From the NCBI GenBank assembly GCA_037975125.1, contig JAJQOW010000014.1, forward strand, positions 21,159,484-21,223,483: 64,000 nt of DNA. Reading direction: 5' to 3'. The notes under the pieces are model-generated. The model saw nothing but the letters and a program-made list of their open reading frames with translations. It made no database searches and was not told the DNA's origin. This stretch comes from Latrodectus hesperus (taxonomy: Eukaryota > Arthropoda > Arachnida > Araneae > Theridiidae). The position numbers and the translations under genes were made by a program. Below are positions 25,839 through 38,060 of this stretch, piece after piece; position 1 is the first letter of the stretch, and each line of letters begins with the position of its first letter.

Positions 25839-27894
25839 AAGTATGTCTTTTTCGTAGCTGCAATTGTCTGTATTATAAAATAACTTTTGGATTTTGAGCC
25901 ATTGGAATTTATTAAATATTACTTTGCTTCCAAATTAAAAGAGGATTACCAAAAATAATTATAATGCTTATCAATACCGGCTTGGGAAAATGATTCTTTA
26001 AATTGAAAGTAATTCAAAATTATTTAAGATTTTTATTATCAATTTGAGATTAATAAATCAAATTATTTTGTTAATTAACAGAAATTTTGAGAAATGTATT
26101 AAAGATCTTACGTTGGAAAAACACGAAAATAAAATTTTAATTCGTTAAAGCTTCTTTTTTATGCATTTATATTTGAATTCATCTGAAATAGCATTGTATA
26201 AAGTGATTTTTTAAAAAATTTAAATGCGAAAGAAAGGGTGGAAAATTTAGAATTTGTCCCAGAGAAAAGAAATCCTTACTACGCTACTGTTTAATACTGT
26301 CATATGAGTTGAAGAAACATTATCTGTCTAATGAAGATTCTGAATGTGACGCTATAATTAAAGTTTCGCAGTAGTAGGAGGTATCTTTTTATTTCTTAAA
26401 ATAGAATTATAGCTGTAAATATTGGAAATATTAAAAATGCTTTAGAAATCCTATTATTTTAAAATGAAAACATTATAGAAATTTCTTATAAAAAACTTAT
26501 TATTCAATTTGCTTTTTGAAGTGTTCTCTGAAGAATCATCATTAAACGAGTTTATTATCCACAATGTGACTGGTTCACATAAAACATATCTGAAGAATTC
26601 ATTGAAAGGATTGTGATAAATGCATATGGGAATATGCCGCCAGAAGATGCTAAAATATTTTACTCTTCCAAAATTAATGAAATCTTTTGTAAACCGATGT
26701 CAGTACTATAAAAATTGACAGCTCTTCTATTTACTCTCATCAGCATACTAGTACAATCTTACTACTTCAATGTGTTTCCAAAGTGAGAAATCTCATGATA
26801 ATATTTTATGCAGTGCATTTCAGTTCCTTCTTAATATTATTTTCTCTCTGATCTCATTTTCTTAAATTATCAGATTCCTTCTGCAGATTTTATGACAAAA
26901 AATACTTTTGAAATTTACGAAAAATATAGTGAAGCAGAATAATGATTTTAAGTGTATTAATTATCAATTTATTTTCTTGCAGAAAACAAAATTTACATTT
27001 TAAGTTAATTGGAATATACTCAATAGAAAAGAGCCATTTATTTAATGAAATAAAAATATTGTAAAATATAAAAATATGATTATACACAAAAATTGACAAT
27101 ATAAGTTAATAAGTGTTAAGCAATGGAAAAACTTGATTTCCTTTTAATATTAAACAAATCAAATTAATACCTTGATAATATGATTATCTAAATTATGGCA
27201 ATAGTTGGATTAATATACTATATCGTTCATACATTCAAAATTTGAAGATAGTAAATATTTACTTGTTTCTTAATTCACTTTTTTTCACTTTTCTTTTTGA
27301 ATGGTAATTTCAACATAATCTAATTTTCATCAAATAATTTGTAAATTTTTGCTAAATTATTTAAATATAGTTTAAAAGAATAACAAATTTATCACTTGTA
27401 TTTATTTTCAAAATAGAATGGAAAATAATAAATTTTAAACATGACAATTATTCTACTTACGTAAGGGACAACAATACAGCTTTAAATGAAAAAATGTGTA
27501 TTTATTGTAATAATTTAAAATAGCTTCCTGCTAATTTAATAATTCAAAATAAAATTCTTTGCTCTCATCATGAGCTACAATTAATATAGACAAACCTATA
27601 AGCCAAGATAGGTCTTATCTTATCAGTCTAAATTGGACCAGAAAATATTTAAAAGTAGCCATACAAGAGAGGAGATCTCATATGCAAGTATAATTGCTGG
27701 TCATAAAGAAACCTCCACGGCCGTTGCAACTCGAACCCGCACCCTCCAACCAATACAGCTGTTTCAATCAATAGATAAGACCAAGTTAAAAATGAATTTA
27801 GTGATTTATTCACAATCTTAAAATAAATAAAAGAAATATATCTTCTTCTTCTTCTAGTTGGTAAAGTAATACCAAGTTGTACCAAGTTGGTACC

Positions 27895-29850
27895 AAGTTA
27901 TACCAATAATACCAAGTTGGTAAAGTTGTTGACTACCTCAAATTTCATGTCCCCGAATTCTAAGAAATTCATCTGTGTGGGGGATTTTGTAATCTGCATA
28001 TATTTTGTTTTTTCTTTGTTAATAACAAGGTGTATTTTCTCTGCAGAATTCTTTAGAGAGGAGAAAGCCTCTAATAGAGAGTGTTTTGTCCTAGCTGTAA
28101 TGACAATGTCATCCACATAGGCAAGAACATGGATAGACTTGGTAAAAATGGTACCCCTGTTATAGATGCCAGAGTTACGAATTACCCACTCTAGTGCCAG
28201 GTTGAAGAGAAGGCATGCGAGACAATCGCCTTGCCTGACACCATTTTTTATTTCAAAAAAGTCGGTGAGATTTCCTGATAATTTGACACAGGATAGGGTG
28301 GTGGACAGTGTTGCCTTGATGAGCTGCACATATTTATTCGGCATGCTCAGGTCTAACAGAGCTGCTAAGAGAGCATCTCGGTCAACACTGTCATATGCTG
28401 ATTTATAGTCAATAAAAAGGTAATGTAAATGGATGCCGATTTCTCTTGTTTTTTTTCCATAATCTGGCGTAAGTTGAAAATCTGTTCAGTGGTGGATTTA
28501 TTTTTCTGTAGCCGCATTGATATTCTCCAACCACCGTTTCCATCCATGGGGACAGTCGGTTAAAGAGGATGATGGAGAATGTCTTATAGATACTGTTCAA
28601 TAGGCTTATACCTCCATACTTATCTCAGCAGGTCACATCTCCTTTCATATGAATTGGGCAGATGAGACCAGATGTCCATTCTGATGGTGATTTTTCCTCG
28701 TTCCAAGAGCAGAGAATAATCTTGTGTATCATCTCCCTAAGGGAGTTCCCTCCAAACTTGAGTACCTCAGTTTGGATTTGATCCGGGCCTTTTGCTTTGT
28801 TTGTCTTTAGAGTCTTAATAGGAACATCCACCTCAGCAAGAGTAAGTTCGGGCAATTGGACGTGGTCCTGCAGGCTCTATGGGGAGTTGCCCGATGATGG
28901 TGTGCTAGTGTCATTGTTAAGAAGTGTAGTGAAGTACTCAACCCCTTCTGCTGGCAACATCCACCGGGTTACTAATAATTTCTCCATTGACATCTTTACA
29001 CATGAAAACCCTGGACTTGAAGTCCCTTCGACTATTGTTAATAAGTTTGTAGAAAATTGGCTTTCCTTGTTACTCCTTAGATGCTCAGCATCCTTTAGAA
29101 GGCTCTATGGAATAGTCATTTTTTTCTTGTGTAAGTTCTTTTCAATTTTTCGAGCAGATTTGTAATCTTCCAAATATACCTTTGTTGCATTTCTCGGTAA
29201 GCTTTGTTTTTTCTTTCATTTGCAATTTTGTATTTCTCGTTAAACCAGTCTTTTTTATTTGTTTTCTTTTTTTTTGTCCAAGCAAACGATCAGAAATGTC
29301 CAATATAGTCCTCTTCAGATGGGACCACTTCTCTTCATCAGTGCCAGAGTTAGCAAGATTTAGCACCAGAATTTTCAGATTCATTTCTGTTTCAAATAGC
29401 TTTCTATGTTCAAGATCTTTTAGCACTCAAAGTTGCTAATTGTCTTTCTTTTTGTGTTCTTAAATAAGGATATTCTGGCACGAAGCTTTGCCACAACCAA
29501 ATAAAGATCCGAGTCAACATTTGCGCCACGGAAAGTCCGGACGTCCATGAGGTTTGATAAGTGTCTTGCGTCTTTTAAACATTCTCCAGGTCGTCTCCGA
29601 GTAGGCAGTCCGGGTTTGTGTTCATTGGATTTCATAACGGTTAGTTTTTTTACGAGATAGAATTGTCAATCCTATGCTCAACCCCCAACCTGGAGGACCA
29701 GGGAGTTAATCTATGTCTGGTGTCTCCTCTCCGACCTTTCCGGCTTAAGTGACCCTGCCAGTAGCTAAGCTACCGCCGGCTTAGCTCTCGGGATCGACTA
29801 CACACGCAAACCACAACATCACGATAAGGTGGGAACACCAGTCGTTGTGG
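27895..29850 (-). mobile_element. RTE-clade non-LTR retrotransposon, internally deleted and decayed
   Basis: Minus-strand copy. The 5' end (29850-29650) carries the arthropod RTE 5' leader reading TTCCCACCTTATCGTG, then a TTGGGGGTTGAGC block. It jumps straight to the C-terminal end of the endonuclease (RGANVDSDLYLVVAKLRARI, about 29530-29470). Most of the endonuclease is therefore deleted. RT fragments follow in several frames. The 3' end breaks off within the VNNFT motif and passes into TTGGTA-rich microrepeats and a (TTC)n tract near 27842-27856. Confidence 0.85.
27898..29635 (-). pseudogene. RTE ORF2 remnants (endonuclease tail and reverse transcriptase)
   Basis: Open pieces in order: endonuclease tail (29635-29420), linker (29426-29142), RT start with KTNKAKGPDQIQTEVLK (about 28855-28625), the FSIILFNRL segment (28600-28409), and the RT palm with NGVRQGDCLACLLFNLALE and LAYVDDIVI (28344-27898). 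The catalytic box reads YVDD instead of the usual YADD. Pieces are in different frames, so this copy cannot make an enzyme. It would normally supply target-primed reverse transcription. Confidence 0.85.
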
Positions 29851-29857
29851 GGAGAAA

Positions 29858-31018
29858 TATGTAAGGGAATTAATATTCCCGAAGCCATAAAAAGAATCCA
29901 TTCTAAAACTGATTCAAGGATTAAATGTTTGTCCTCATGGGCATGTTCAAACAAATTAATAACACCCTTTAATGGGCACACAACTGAGATTTCTAGTTTT
30001 ATCGTGAAATTTCTATGGAATTAAAAACAAAATGGTCGAATTTCGTGATTTTATAAATGAGCATAACCTAGATGTAAGCTTAATTCAAGAATCATTCCTA
30101 ACAAATATTGTAAATATTCATATCCCTAGATATGTGTGCTATAGAAATGATCTCCCAAGAAATGCCTCCCTAGCAGGAATTGGAATAGTTATTTTTGTTA
30201 AGAGTAGTCTCACACACCACCAAAACACAACACACAACTTAATTACAATAAGGTAATCTTGGTTACATTGGCCCGGCCAACCCTACCCAATATTACATTC
30301 TGCTTCACATATATCAAACCTAGACCCGAATATCAGAACATAAACATGGATATTGAAACAATCTTACCACAAACTATGATATTTTAATATGTGAAGATCT
30401 TAATGCTAAGCCCACTGCATGGAACTGTAGGTCACACTACAAAACACTTCAAATAATTAAAAAATTCGCTGATATAGGCAAGCTAAAAATCCATGCACCT
30501 GACACACCCACTCATTTTAGTGCTAATTCTGTAACAGCAATTGATATTGCACTCATCAGATGAATGAATTATAACACTAAAATATACACAATCACGGAAG
30601 TCAGTTCTGATCATAATCCTAACATGATCGAGTTCGATTTTAATATTCCTCTGATTAGTACTCCCTCTCTCCATAACCCTTATTGGATCAAATAAAATCA
30701 AATTTTAAATAACAATCTTTTTAATATCGTTAATACAAACACAGGAAATGAAATTTAAAATCAGACGATTTGCTTTTAGGCGGAACTGCTTTCAACGCAC
30801 CGCGAATCAAAAAGCCCCTCTTTCCCCGAACCACTCACCTCTTACACCGCTACCTCAGAATTTTGCAAGCAAATAGAAAGAATCAAAAAGTTATATCAAA
30901 CTAATAGAAACCCTCAAATAAAAAATCAATAATAAAGCGAATAATGAATTCGGAGCCAAGATAAGTTCATAAAATTCACAGAAATGGAGAGAAAAATTAT
31001 ACAAGAATTACACTATAT
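29858..31018 (+). mobile_element. jockey-like LINE fragment (element C, family of element A)
   Basis: Plus-strand fragment homologous to the end of ORF1 and most of the endonuclease of element A (50.5-53.8 kb). It starts in the ORF1 tail (GGGAATTAATATTCCC), passes through LIQESFLTN and LNAKPTAWN-like motifs, and ends in the linker before the RT. Several frameshifts and stops. It keeps the uninterrupted target CGCACCGCGAATCA (about 30796) that is split by element B in element A. It also lacks A's fold-back insertion, so it is a useful outgroup. Confidence 0.8.
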
Positions 31019-31107
31019 TCAGAGAAATGCTGGAAAACTTTTTTTAAATGCATCTAGTGTTCATTTTCGTTTCTTGAAGCTACTAAAACTTCGTCAAATT
31101 AATGTAC

Positions 31108-31408
31108 TCAATATGGTACACAAAATTCAAATTCACCCAACATTTGATGGATGAAACGTTGAAATGTTGCAGCGGCATTTGACAATCCGAATAGCATATA
31201 CAAAAATTCAAAAAGTCCAAACGGAGTTGTTACTGGCAGTATTTTGCACATCTTCCTTGCGCACTGGAATCTGGTAGTATGTTTTGGCAAGGTTCGATGT
31301 AGAAAATATTGATTCTCTTTCCAAAACCTGAAAGCAGTCTTGAATATGGGATACCGGGTACCTGTTGGGAATCGTTAAATTACGATACATTTGAAATTTG
31401 TTTTGCAT
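31108..31408 (-). pseudogene. Gypsy (Ty3-like) LTR-retrotransposon reverse-transcriptase fragment
   Basis: Two overlapping frames encode adjoining pieces of a Gypsy RT: one with NRYPVSHIQDCFQVLE and YYQIPVRKEDV, the next with TTPFGLFEFLYM, FGLSNAAATFQRF and GEFEFCVPY. A frameshift separates them. The catalytic YxDD box lies past the broken end and no LTR is recognised. Minus-strand sequence on either side of the Harbinger insertion (to about 32500) may be more of the same element, but I cannot show that. Confidence 0.8.
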
Positions 31409-31651
31409 ATAGTAAACATTAAAACGTACACAATAGTTGAAAAGAAATGCGCATGATTACTTATCGTATACATAAATTGCACATGCGCAGTCAGGTTTAA
31501 CCTTGCTTTATAGGAAGGTACGATTCTTGAACGTAGAGCCAGATTTTCTCCTCGGTTACTCATCCTGAAGTTGATGGTGAATACCGTTTCAGCTTTGACT
31601 GGGATTTCGCTCGTACCTAGCGGTCGAGATTGACGGTGAATACAGTCGTAA

Positions 31652-32377
31652 AGGCCTGTTTACACGTTCCTAGTTTCTCGTCCAAACTTCCTCGGAACCC
31701 GTTGCCATCGCGAAATCGAAGTGTGTAAACACATTCTCGGATGTCGAGCTCCGATCTCGGAAAGAAGTAAAACATTTTCTACTTTTCTATCCGAGATTTT
31801 CGTCCACAGCCAATCAGCTTTATGGAAGAGTGACGTCATCGAAGAACACGAAAATCGAATTTTTCCACCCGAAGAATTTTCTTCGTCAAACAGTTGTTTT
31901 CTTTGTGAGACATTGACAAAATGAATTGGGCAAAAGAACAAATCGAAATTCTAATTGAAGAATATAAAGGGTAGCCATATTTATGGAATGTGTTGATTAT
32001 CACAAGAATTTCAGAAACAAAGGATACGTAGAGTTGTCTGCTGTATTAAATATATCATCGGACGAAATTTTAAAAGAAATAATTTAAGAAGCCTATTCTT
32101 ATGTGAAGAAAAATATTTTCTTCTATTAAAAAATTAATAAATAAGATTTAAATTATTGTAATTAATTTGCATTTTCTGATGAGATGACTTTAATTAACAC
32201 TGTTCTATTCCTATACATTTTAAGGAATTAAAAATGACGTAAATAACTTGAATCTTTAAGCTTTTAAACAGGTTAATGAAAATAAAAATAAAAATGAATA
32301 TAGTGAATCATTATTCCATTCTTGATGACGTCACATTGCAAATTCGGACGAGAAACTCGGAACGTGTAAACAAGCCT
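31652..32377 (+). mobile_element. PIF/Harbinger-type nonautonomous DNA transposon with TSD and TIRs
   Basis: 726 bp. TIRs of 32 bp with two mismatches: left AGGCCTGTTTACACGTTCC, then AGTTTCTCGTCC one base later; right, reverse-complemented, AGGCTTGTTTACACGTTCC, then the same AGTTTCTCGTCC. Flanked by TAA on both sides (31649-31651 and 32378-32380), the 3-bp TWA duplication typical of PIF/Harbinger. No DDE transposase; a MADF-domain remnant is inside. The target was probably the decayed Gypsy copy. Confidence 0.88.
31921..32088 (+). pseudogene. MADF-domain ORF remnant inside the Harbinger-type element
   Basis: Starts MNWAKEQIEILIEEYKG, then a stop, PYLWNV, a frameshift, and DYHKNFRNKGYVELSAVLN. 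This is the N-terminal part of a MADF (Myb/SANT-like) domain. Autonomous PIF/Harbinger elements encode such a DNA-binding protein beside the transposase, which supports the superfamily call. One stop and one frameshift in a short span. Confidence 0.75.
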
Positions 32378-32646
32378 TAAGAGTTACGGTAACCATCAGC
32401 CATTGATCGGATTAAGTCTACTCCAATTATTGCAGTTTATAGAATTGAAGTGAAATAAGAAGTTATTCTATAAATCGGAAAAGGCGCTTGAGTTGACGGA
32501 TTTCATTCATTGAAATGAAATTTTTTTGGACTTAGATATTTAAAAACCGTCTGTGTTAAGTCTCTTTCTACCATATTAGTGCCTTTATATTACAATTGTT
32601 CCTATTAGTGACTTTATTACCCTATATCTTTTAGTAAATTACGAAG

Positions 32647-33966
32647 ATGGCCAGCACTACTGAGAAAACTGCTGAAGTTATAACACCTGAACATGCCGTA
32701 ATTTTACCTCCCGTTCCAGCTGCTAATTCTATAATGGCGTATGTTGAAGCTGTTGCTACTGTCATTGGCTCTTGTCATATTCATAGCGTTTTTGAGGATC
32801 GTGATTGCATCAAAATTTATCTCAATGATAAAAAGTTTGTAGATTTTCTCGTCAACACTGGCGTTTCTGTTTTGGGACGGCGTGTAAATGTGGATTATGC
32901 TATACCCAGGGCTGACAAAGTTATCTTAACAAACGTAGATCCCATTATCCCTGACAGTATATTGATGCGTTTTTTGTGTTTTTATGGTACTCCTGTATCA
33001 ACCATAATTCATGAAAAAATTGCTACAAATTTGGAATATTCTCATATTGAGTGTGGCACCAGAAAGATATATATGAATTTATTTAAAGATAAAAAACCTC
33101 CAACGAAAGTCAGCATTCAATATCAAGAGGCATGTTATCGTTTTGAAATGTCTGTAGAATTCTATGACAAAAGAGTATTGGAAATTGACTCTAGCACAAC
33201 TGAAGAAGGAAATGAAGAAGAAGCTAATGATACTCAAGAAGTAGAATCCGTTCAGAGCTTGAAACCAAACATAGATGAATTGAATGTTTCTCCATCTTCC
33301 TTAAAGCGGTCAGTGCGTATGAAAAATCCTACTCCTGCTCAACTTGCTTATTTTAATCGAGGAAAACGTATGAATGGTGAAAATTCTACTACTTTTGCTG
33401 CTCGTAGAATCAAGAGCAGGGCTGCAAAAGGATGGTATAAAAATCAGACAACTAAAGTTTCCAAAATGACGAGCAAAAGAGCTAACAAGATAATGAAAAA
33501 CAAAATAACTTCTCGAACAATTAAAAGTCGAAAAGGTCGTAAGCGAAAAAGTGGTAATATAAATGGATCAACTTTATCCAGCACATCCGTGCAAAATGTA
33601 ACTATTAGCTCATTTAGTGGAAATGAGAACTCGCATTCGGAAACTAAACCTGTTGATCAGTCCTCTCCAATTTCTAACAAAAGTCCTGATATGAAACCTG
33701 ATCGAAAAATTTCTCAATATCCGTTGAGTACAGAAGAATTGAAAAAATTACTATTTCAATTACGTTATAATCGTTCTTCTATGGAAATTGTTCATGAGTT
33801 TTTAGCAAGAAAGAATGCTTCTTCTGCATTTGATGAATTGATTAATCAATTACTTGAGTATCACAATGCAATTGAAGTTGTTAGTTTGAAAAGTAGAATT
33901 CGTAGATTAGTGAATACACTTAAAGAAGCAAAAAAGAAACAAAAAAAGGAAAATTCTGTACCATGA
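32647..33966 (+). CDS. intact 439-codon ORF related to LINE ORF1/gag (Tx1-like), orphan
   Basis: Single uninterrupted frame with a good start context (GAAGATGGCC). Residues about 35-170 resemble the paired RRM-like region of ORF1 proteins of Tx1-like LINEs: RRVNVDYAIPRADKVILTNV, then PIIPDSILMRFL, then LEYSHIECGTRKIYM. In those proteins a CCHC knuckle normally follows. Here it is absent and replaced by an acidic stretch (about 184-200) and a long Lys/Arg/Ser-rich region (about 220-310) that could bind nucleic acid or target the nucleus. The C-terminus (about 360-435) matches the small helical ORF1 tail. No RT or endonuclease follows. It may be a young ORF1 fragment, a nonautonomous element or a domesticated gene. 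Function unknown. Confidence 0.6.
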   Translation: MASTTEKTAEVITPEHAVILPPVPAANSIMAYVEAVATVIGSCHIHSVFEDRDCIKIYLNDKKFVDFLVNTGVSVLGRRVNVDYAIPRADKVILTNVDPIIPDSILMRFLCFYGTPVSTIIHEKIATNLEYSHIECGTRKIYMNLFKDKKPPTKVSIQYQEACYRFEMSVEFYDKRVLEIDSSTTEEGNEEEANDTQEVESVQSLKPNIDELNVSPSSLKRSVRMKNPTPAQLAYFNRGKRMNGENSTTFAARRIKSRAAKGWYKNQTTKVSKMTSKRANKIMKNKITSRTIKSRKGRKRKSGNINGSTLSSTSVQNVTISSFSGNENSHSETKPVDQSSPISNKSPDMKPDRKISQYPLSTEELKKLLFQLRYNRSSMEIVHEFLARKNASSAFDELINQLLEYHNAIEVVSLKSRIRRLVNTLKEAKKKQKKENSVP

Positions 33967-35450
33967 ACATTTGTGATTATGTTTTTATGTCGATATTAAT
34001 GACATACTTTTATTTTCACGCATATATTATGTTACATTTAATCTTAATTCATTTAAAATATATTTTTGGTGAAAATATCAGTTTGGTTATTCAAAATTCT
34101 TATTTTTATTTGAATATTATAAGTTATAAATTTTCTGTATTATCAATAATTAATGTTCCTTATTTAAAAATAGGTAGATAAGTTTCTATTTTCTTGTTAA
34201 ACCTTTTATACTTTGGGAACAATACATAATCAAAAAAAGTTGTAGCAATTGAACATTCAGAATTTATACAAAGCACTCGTGAAACATTGAAAGTTTTTAC
34301 AGTATAGTTTATAGCTGATTTGAAATCTAACATTTTTGATGTTTTTAATAAAAAAATATTTTATGTCATTTATCTTGTGAAATTTATATTCATATATTGC
34401 TGTTACATTTATAAGAGTGATAAAGGTTATACACATTTGTGATACAGTAAGCTATTCATATTATTTTTACGTTTTTGTGTGATTACTCTCAATTGAAATG
34501 CGGAATTTCTCTTGACTAAATTAAATTTTGTTGTATTCTACGTTGCGATTTCTACTTTACTTCGTAATTTATGTTGTTATTTTGGCAGCATAATTAATAT
34601 TTGCCAAAATCAAAATTTAACTTCTGTATTAAATAAATGGTACCTATATTTGAAATTTCTCAGAAGCTGTAGTTCAATTTGGAACTGAATTAGCTTCAAT
34701 CAATAAAAAAATTACAAATAAGGAAATGAGGTAGTTATAAAGATTAATTTAAATAATAAATTTTTTTTAATTTAAAAAATATTTGAAGAATATTTCTGAA
34801 AATTTTGTTTGTGAAAAACCTAAAGTTTTAATAATTTTCTTTATCTAAGCATTAAATAGTTTAAAAGTAATATTTAATGAAATAAATTTAATATATTCAT
34901 AGTAATGTATTTTGATATTTAATAATACTCATTGCGTGTAATCAAATCTAACTGCACAATATTATAGCTTCTAAAGTATATTTCTAGAAAAGTTACTAAT
35001 ACATATACATTTATAAGAACTATTCCAACTAAACCTATGAGGATAACTTTTTTTCAAAATTAATTATTAAAATTTTAATTTTGTTATTAATCTGTATTTA
35101 AATAGATTCAATCATTTCATAATATTTGACGTTTACTCATACATATCTGTTGACAGTTTTATCATTTTATTTTAAGCAGTGTTTCAACTTTTTCATTTTG
35201 GAAAATAGTTTAGATTTGTTTTTTATACCTTGCTATAAGGTATCAGCCAGTTCAGAAGAAACTTGTATATGATTCACAATCTTATTTCCTTTTATAATGT
35301 TTGTATTTATTTAATTCTGTAATTTAAAATTAAGATTACTTCATTTTTTCATAAAATAAAAAGTAATTTTATCCTGCATTAATTTTATACAACTGTATTT
35401 AAATAAAGTTGTATTTTAATTTATTATTTGTGTATTTATGTATATGAAAT

Positions 35451-35700
35451 GGCAAAAATTTACTGTACGGTCACCTTTGGCGAAATTTTCAAAAAGTCAT
35501 CAAGGGTGGCCGTATCACGAATTTCTGATCTGGAAAAACGGAAAACTATCCATAAAATTATTTGATTAAATTTTATATTAATGAATTTAAATCAAAAATA
35601 TTCATAAAAAATTAATAACAAATAGGGTTGCCAAAATACTAGTTTGCTGGTTTTCCGATAAAAATGCTCGCCAAAGGTGACTGTGCAGTAAATCTGATCC
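35451..35700. mobile_element. MITE, copy 2 (same family as 15620-16037)
   Basis: 250 bp. Left end GGCAAAAATTTACTGTACGG then TCACCTTTGGCGA. Right end, reverse-complemented, GGATCAGATTTACTGCACAG then TCACCTTTGGCGA. The interior (ATTAAATTTTATATTAATGA and AACAAATAGGGTTGCCAAAA) matches copy 1, which has an extra internal segment of about 150 bp. Confidence 0.8.
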
Positions 35701-37939
35701 TATAATCTTAAATTTTTTTTGTCAATGTATGTATTGCATTCATTTAAATGTTTATGCTATGAATAATGAATCTCTTAATATTTTTAAAATATCTTAATAT
35801 GTATACATTCATACACATATGTATAGAATACTAAACAATTAACATAGTCTTTGGCTTGATTTCATTGGCAGTAAGAAATAAATTACTAAGCATACACAAT
35901 TACTTATTTTTTTCTAAAGAATTAATTCTGATAAATAATAAAAATACAGATAAAACTAAAATAAGAATTTTGCAACTAAAGAATAAATGTAGTGCAGGTG
36001 TAAACTTGTGATTGGGCATATTAAAATAATTAAATGTAAACATAAATTTTAAAATTTAAATTGAATTTTTTTATAATTGAATGAAGTTATACTTGTGTGG
36101 ATTTATTATATTTAACCCACATTTTAAAATTAACATAAACAGGTAAAACACATTTTTAATGTTCCTAATTACTCCAAGGGAGTCAACTAAGTTGCCTGGA
36201 GAATTTAAAATTGTCAAAATATTTGTAAAATATAATATTGCACCAAAATTAATAGTTGTTGTAACTATACTGTATGCTTAAATTATGAATTCTTACATAA
36301 TATATTTTTTAAAAGTAGCAACTGTTCTGATTTATTCAAAAGATTTTAGGATGCAAGATAAACACAGAAATAAAACTAAAGCTAGCATGCTAAATATGCA
36401 GTTAAGTATAGTCTCAGCCAAATTACTATAAACTGTAGCTCTTGATCTAATAATATATATATAGCCATTGGCAAAAAAAATTAATGTTGAGTGACTAAAC
36501 CTGTTAGGCATATTGAGATCTAGAGACTATTAAAATACAAAATGAAATATGAGTTCCTTTGAAAGAATAAGAAAAATTTAGTTTTAACATCTATTCATCA
36601 AGTGTTAATATGCACAAGTGAGAATTTTATATATTGTTAATCAGTATGTTGATATTTTCAAAATGAAATACACATCACTTGTAATGTGCACCTGTGCCTT
36701 AATAAAATGTAATGATATTAAATTTATTTGTGGTAATTTTTTTTTAGTTTTGAAAAGTATTTCTATTATTTCATTGCATATGTTAAATGCTTCATGATTA
36801 CTATATTAACTATGTATGATAATTTTTGAGATATTCATAAAATTTTATTTTCTGTTTAAAATTATCAGAAATATGAAAATTTTTGTATATTTTTCTTCGC
36901 TATTTGTCAGTTTTGCTTTTAAATTCAAGATAAAAGGAAATTTTAATTTAAACTGAAAAATCTTGAAGACAATCGTTATATTATTGATGGTAAATATGTA
37001 TTTTGTTAATCAAATCTATGTTGAAAATGTTTACATAATATTTCTATAAAATGCTTTTTTTTTAATTTTTCTGAACTTTTTTGCTTTATGAATTATTTTT
37101 TGTAACATTTGTGTCAATGCTGCTTATTTTTTTATTTGTGATAGTGATATTGTTCTGTCATAGGATTTAAAATGTTCCATATTATTTATGTGGTAAAGAA
37201 TTTGAAATGTTATTAACTGGGTATATTTTAGGTGTGTTTTGGTAGTATCGTTTCAATTTTATTACGAGTTCATTCTTATCAAATGTTTCTATAATAAAAC
37301 TAAGTTCATCTATAATTTTTTAATTACTTTCGCAGGTCAACACATAAGTTAAGGAACAAAAACCTCCTGTTGAGAAGTCATTCTTTTAGTATATATTTAT
37401 TTTCAATTTGATTTTTCTTATATAAAGCCATTTATTAATGTAGTAAAATTTTTGCATCATATTTGTAGTTTATTAAATACTTAAAATTTCAATTACAAGT
37501 TTTTTTAACAATATTGTTTATAATCTATAGACATTTTAAGCAATGTTAGAGAATAATACATATATATTCAAAATCCTTCAATCAATCTGGATTTTAATAA
37601 AGCTACCATTGTTATTTATTTTTGTTCGATGCTGTCAGAGAAAATAGCTTTTTCTGTTTCTGGTCATTCTTTTTCTAGAAATTATGTTTCATTAATATTA
37701 AATACGAACAGTATAATTTGTATAAAGTTGAAGAATATTTATTTTTATAACTTACAGGTGTAGATTTATGTGCTTAGTGTTCAAGGGCTGAATCTTATTT
37801 AAAACAATTTTTAGAAAATTTTTTTGTGCTAAATTTGATTTCAAGTTAGTTTTTCTTTTATACTTAATTTTGTATTTCCTTTATACTTAATCAATGTAAT
37901 AACCATGGAAGTGCCGAGATGGATTTTTGCTATTTTAAC

Positions 37940-38060
37940 ACCAAATAAAGCCTAACTAGCAAACAGTTTGCACTTCAACAGTTCATATCTTCAAATCCCA
38001 ACTTAGGCCTGGATATTGGTAGTAATTTAGAATCAACTTTAAACAGTCCTAATTAGCCCT
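37940..38060 (+). repeat. decayed tRNA-derived SINE head
   Basis: B-box-like CTTCAAATCCCAACTTAGGC followed by CTGGATAT, parallel to the GAATCCCAGTTTGAGCATGG of the better copy at 12840. Boundaries approximate. Confidence 0.45.

Noticed and set aside
27640..27770. tRNA-like box on the minus strand (GGGTTCGAGTTGC)
   Set aside because: The B-box match is incomplete and no A box is evident upstream.
33963..34181. 72-codon frame overlapping the end of the 439-codon ORF
   Set aside because: Hydrophobic AT-rich frame typical of chance; no sign that it is translated.
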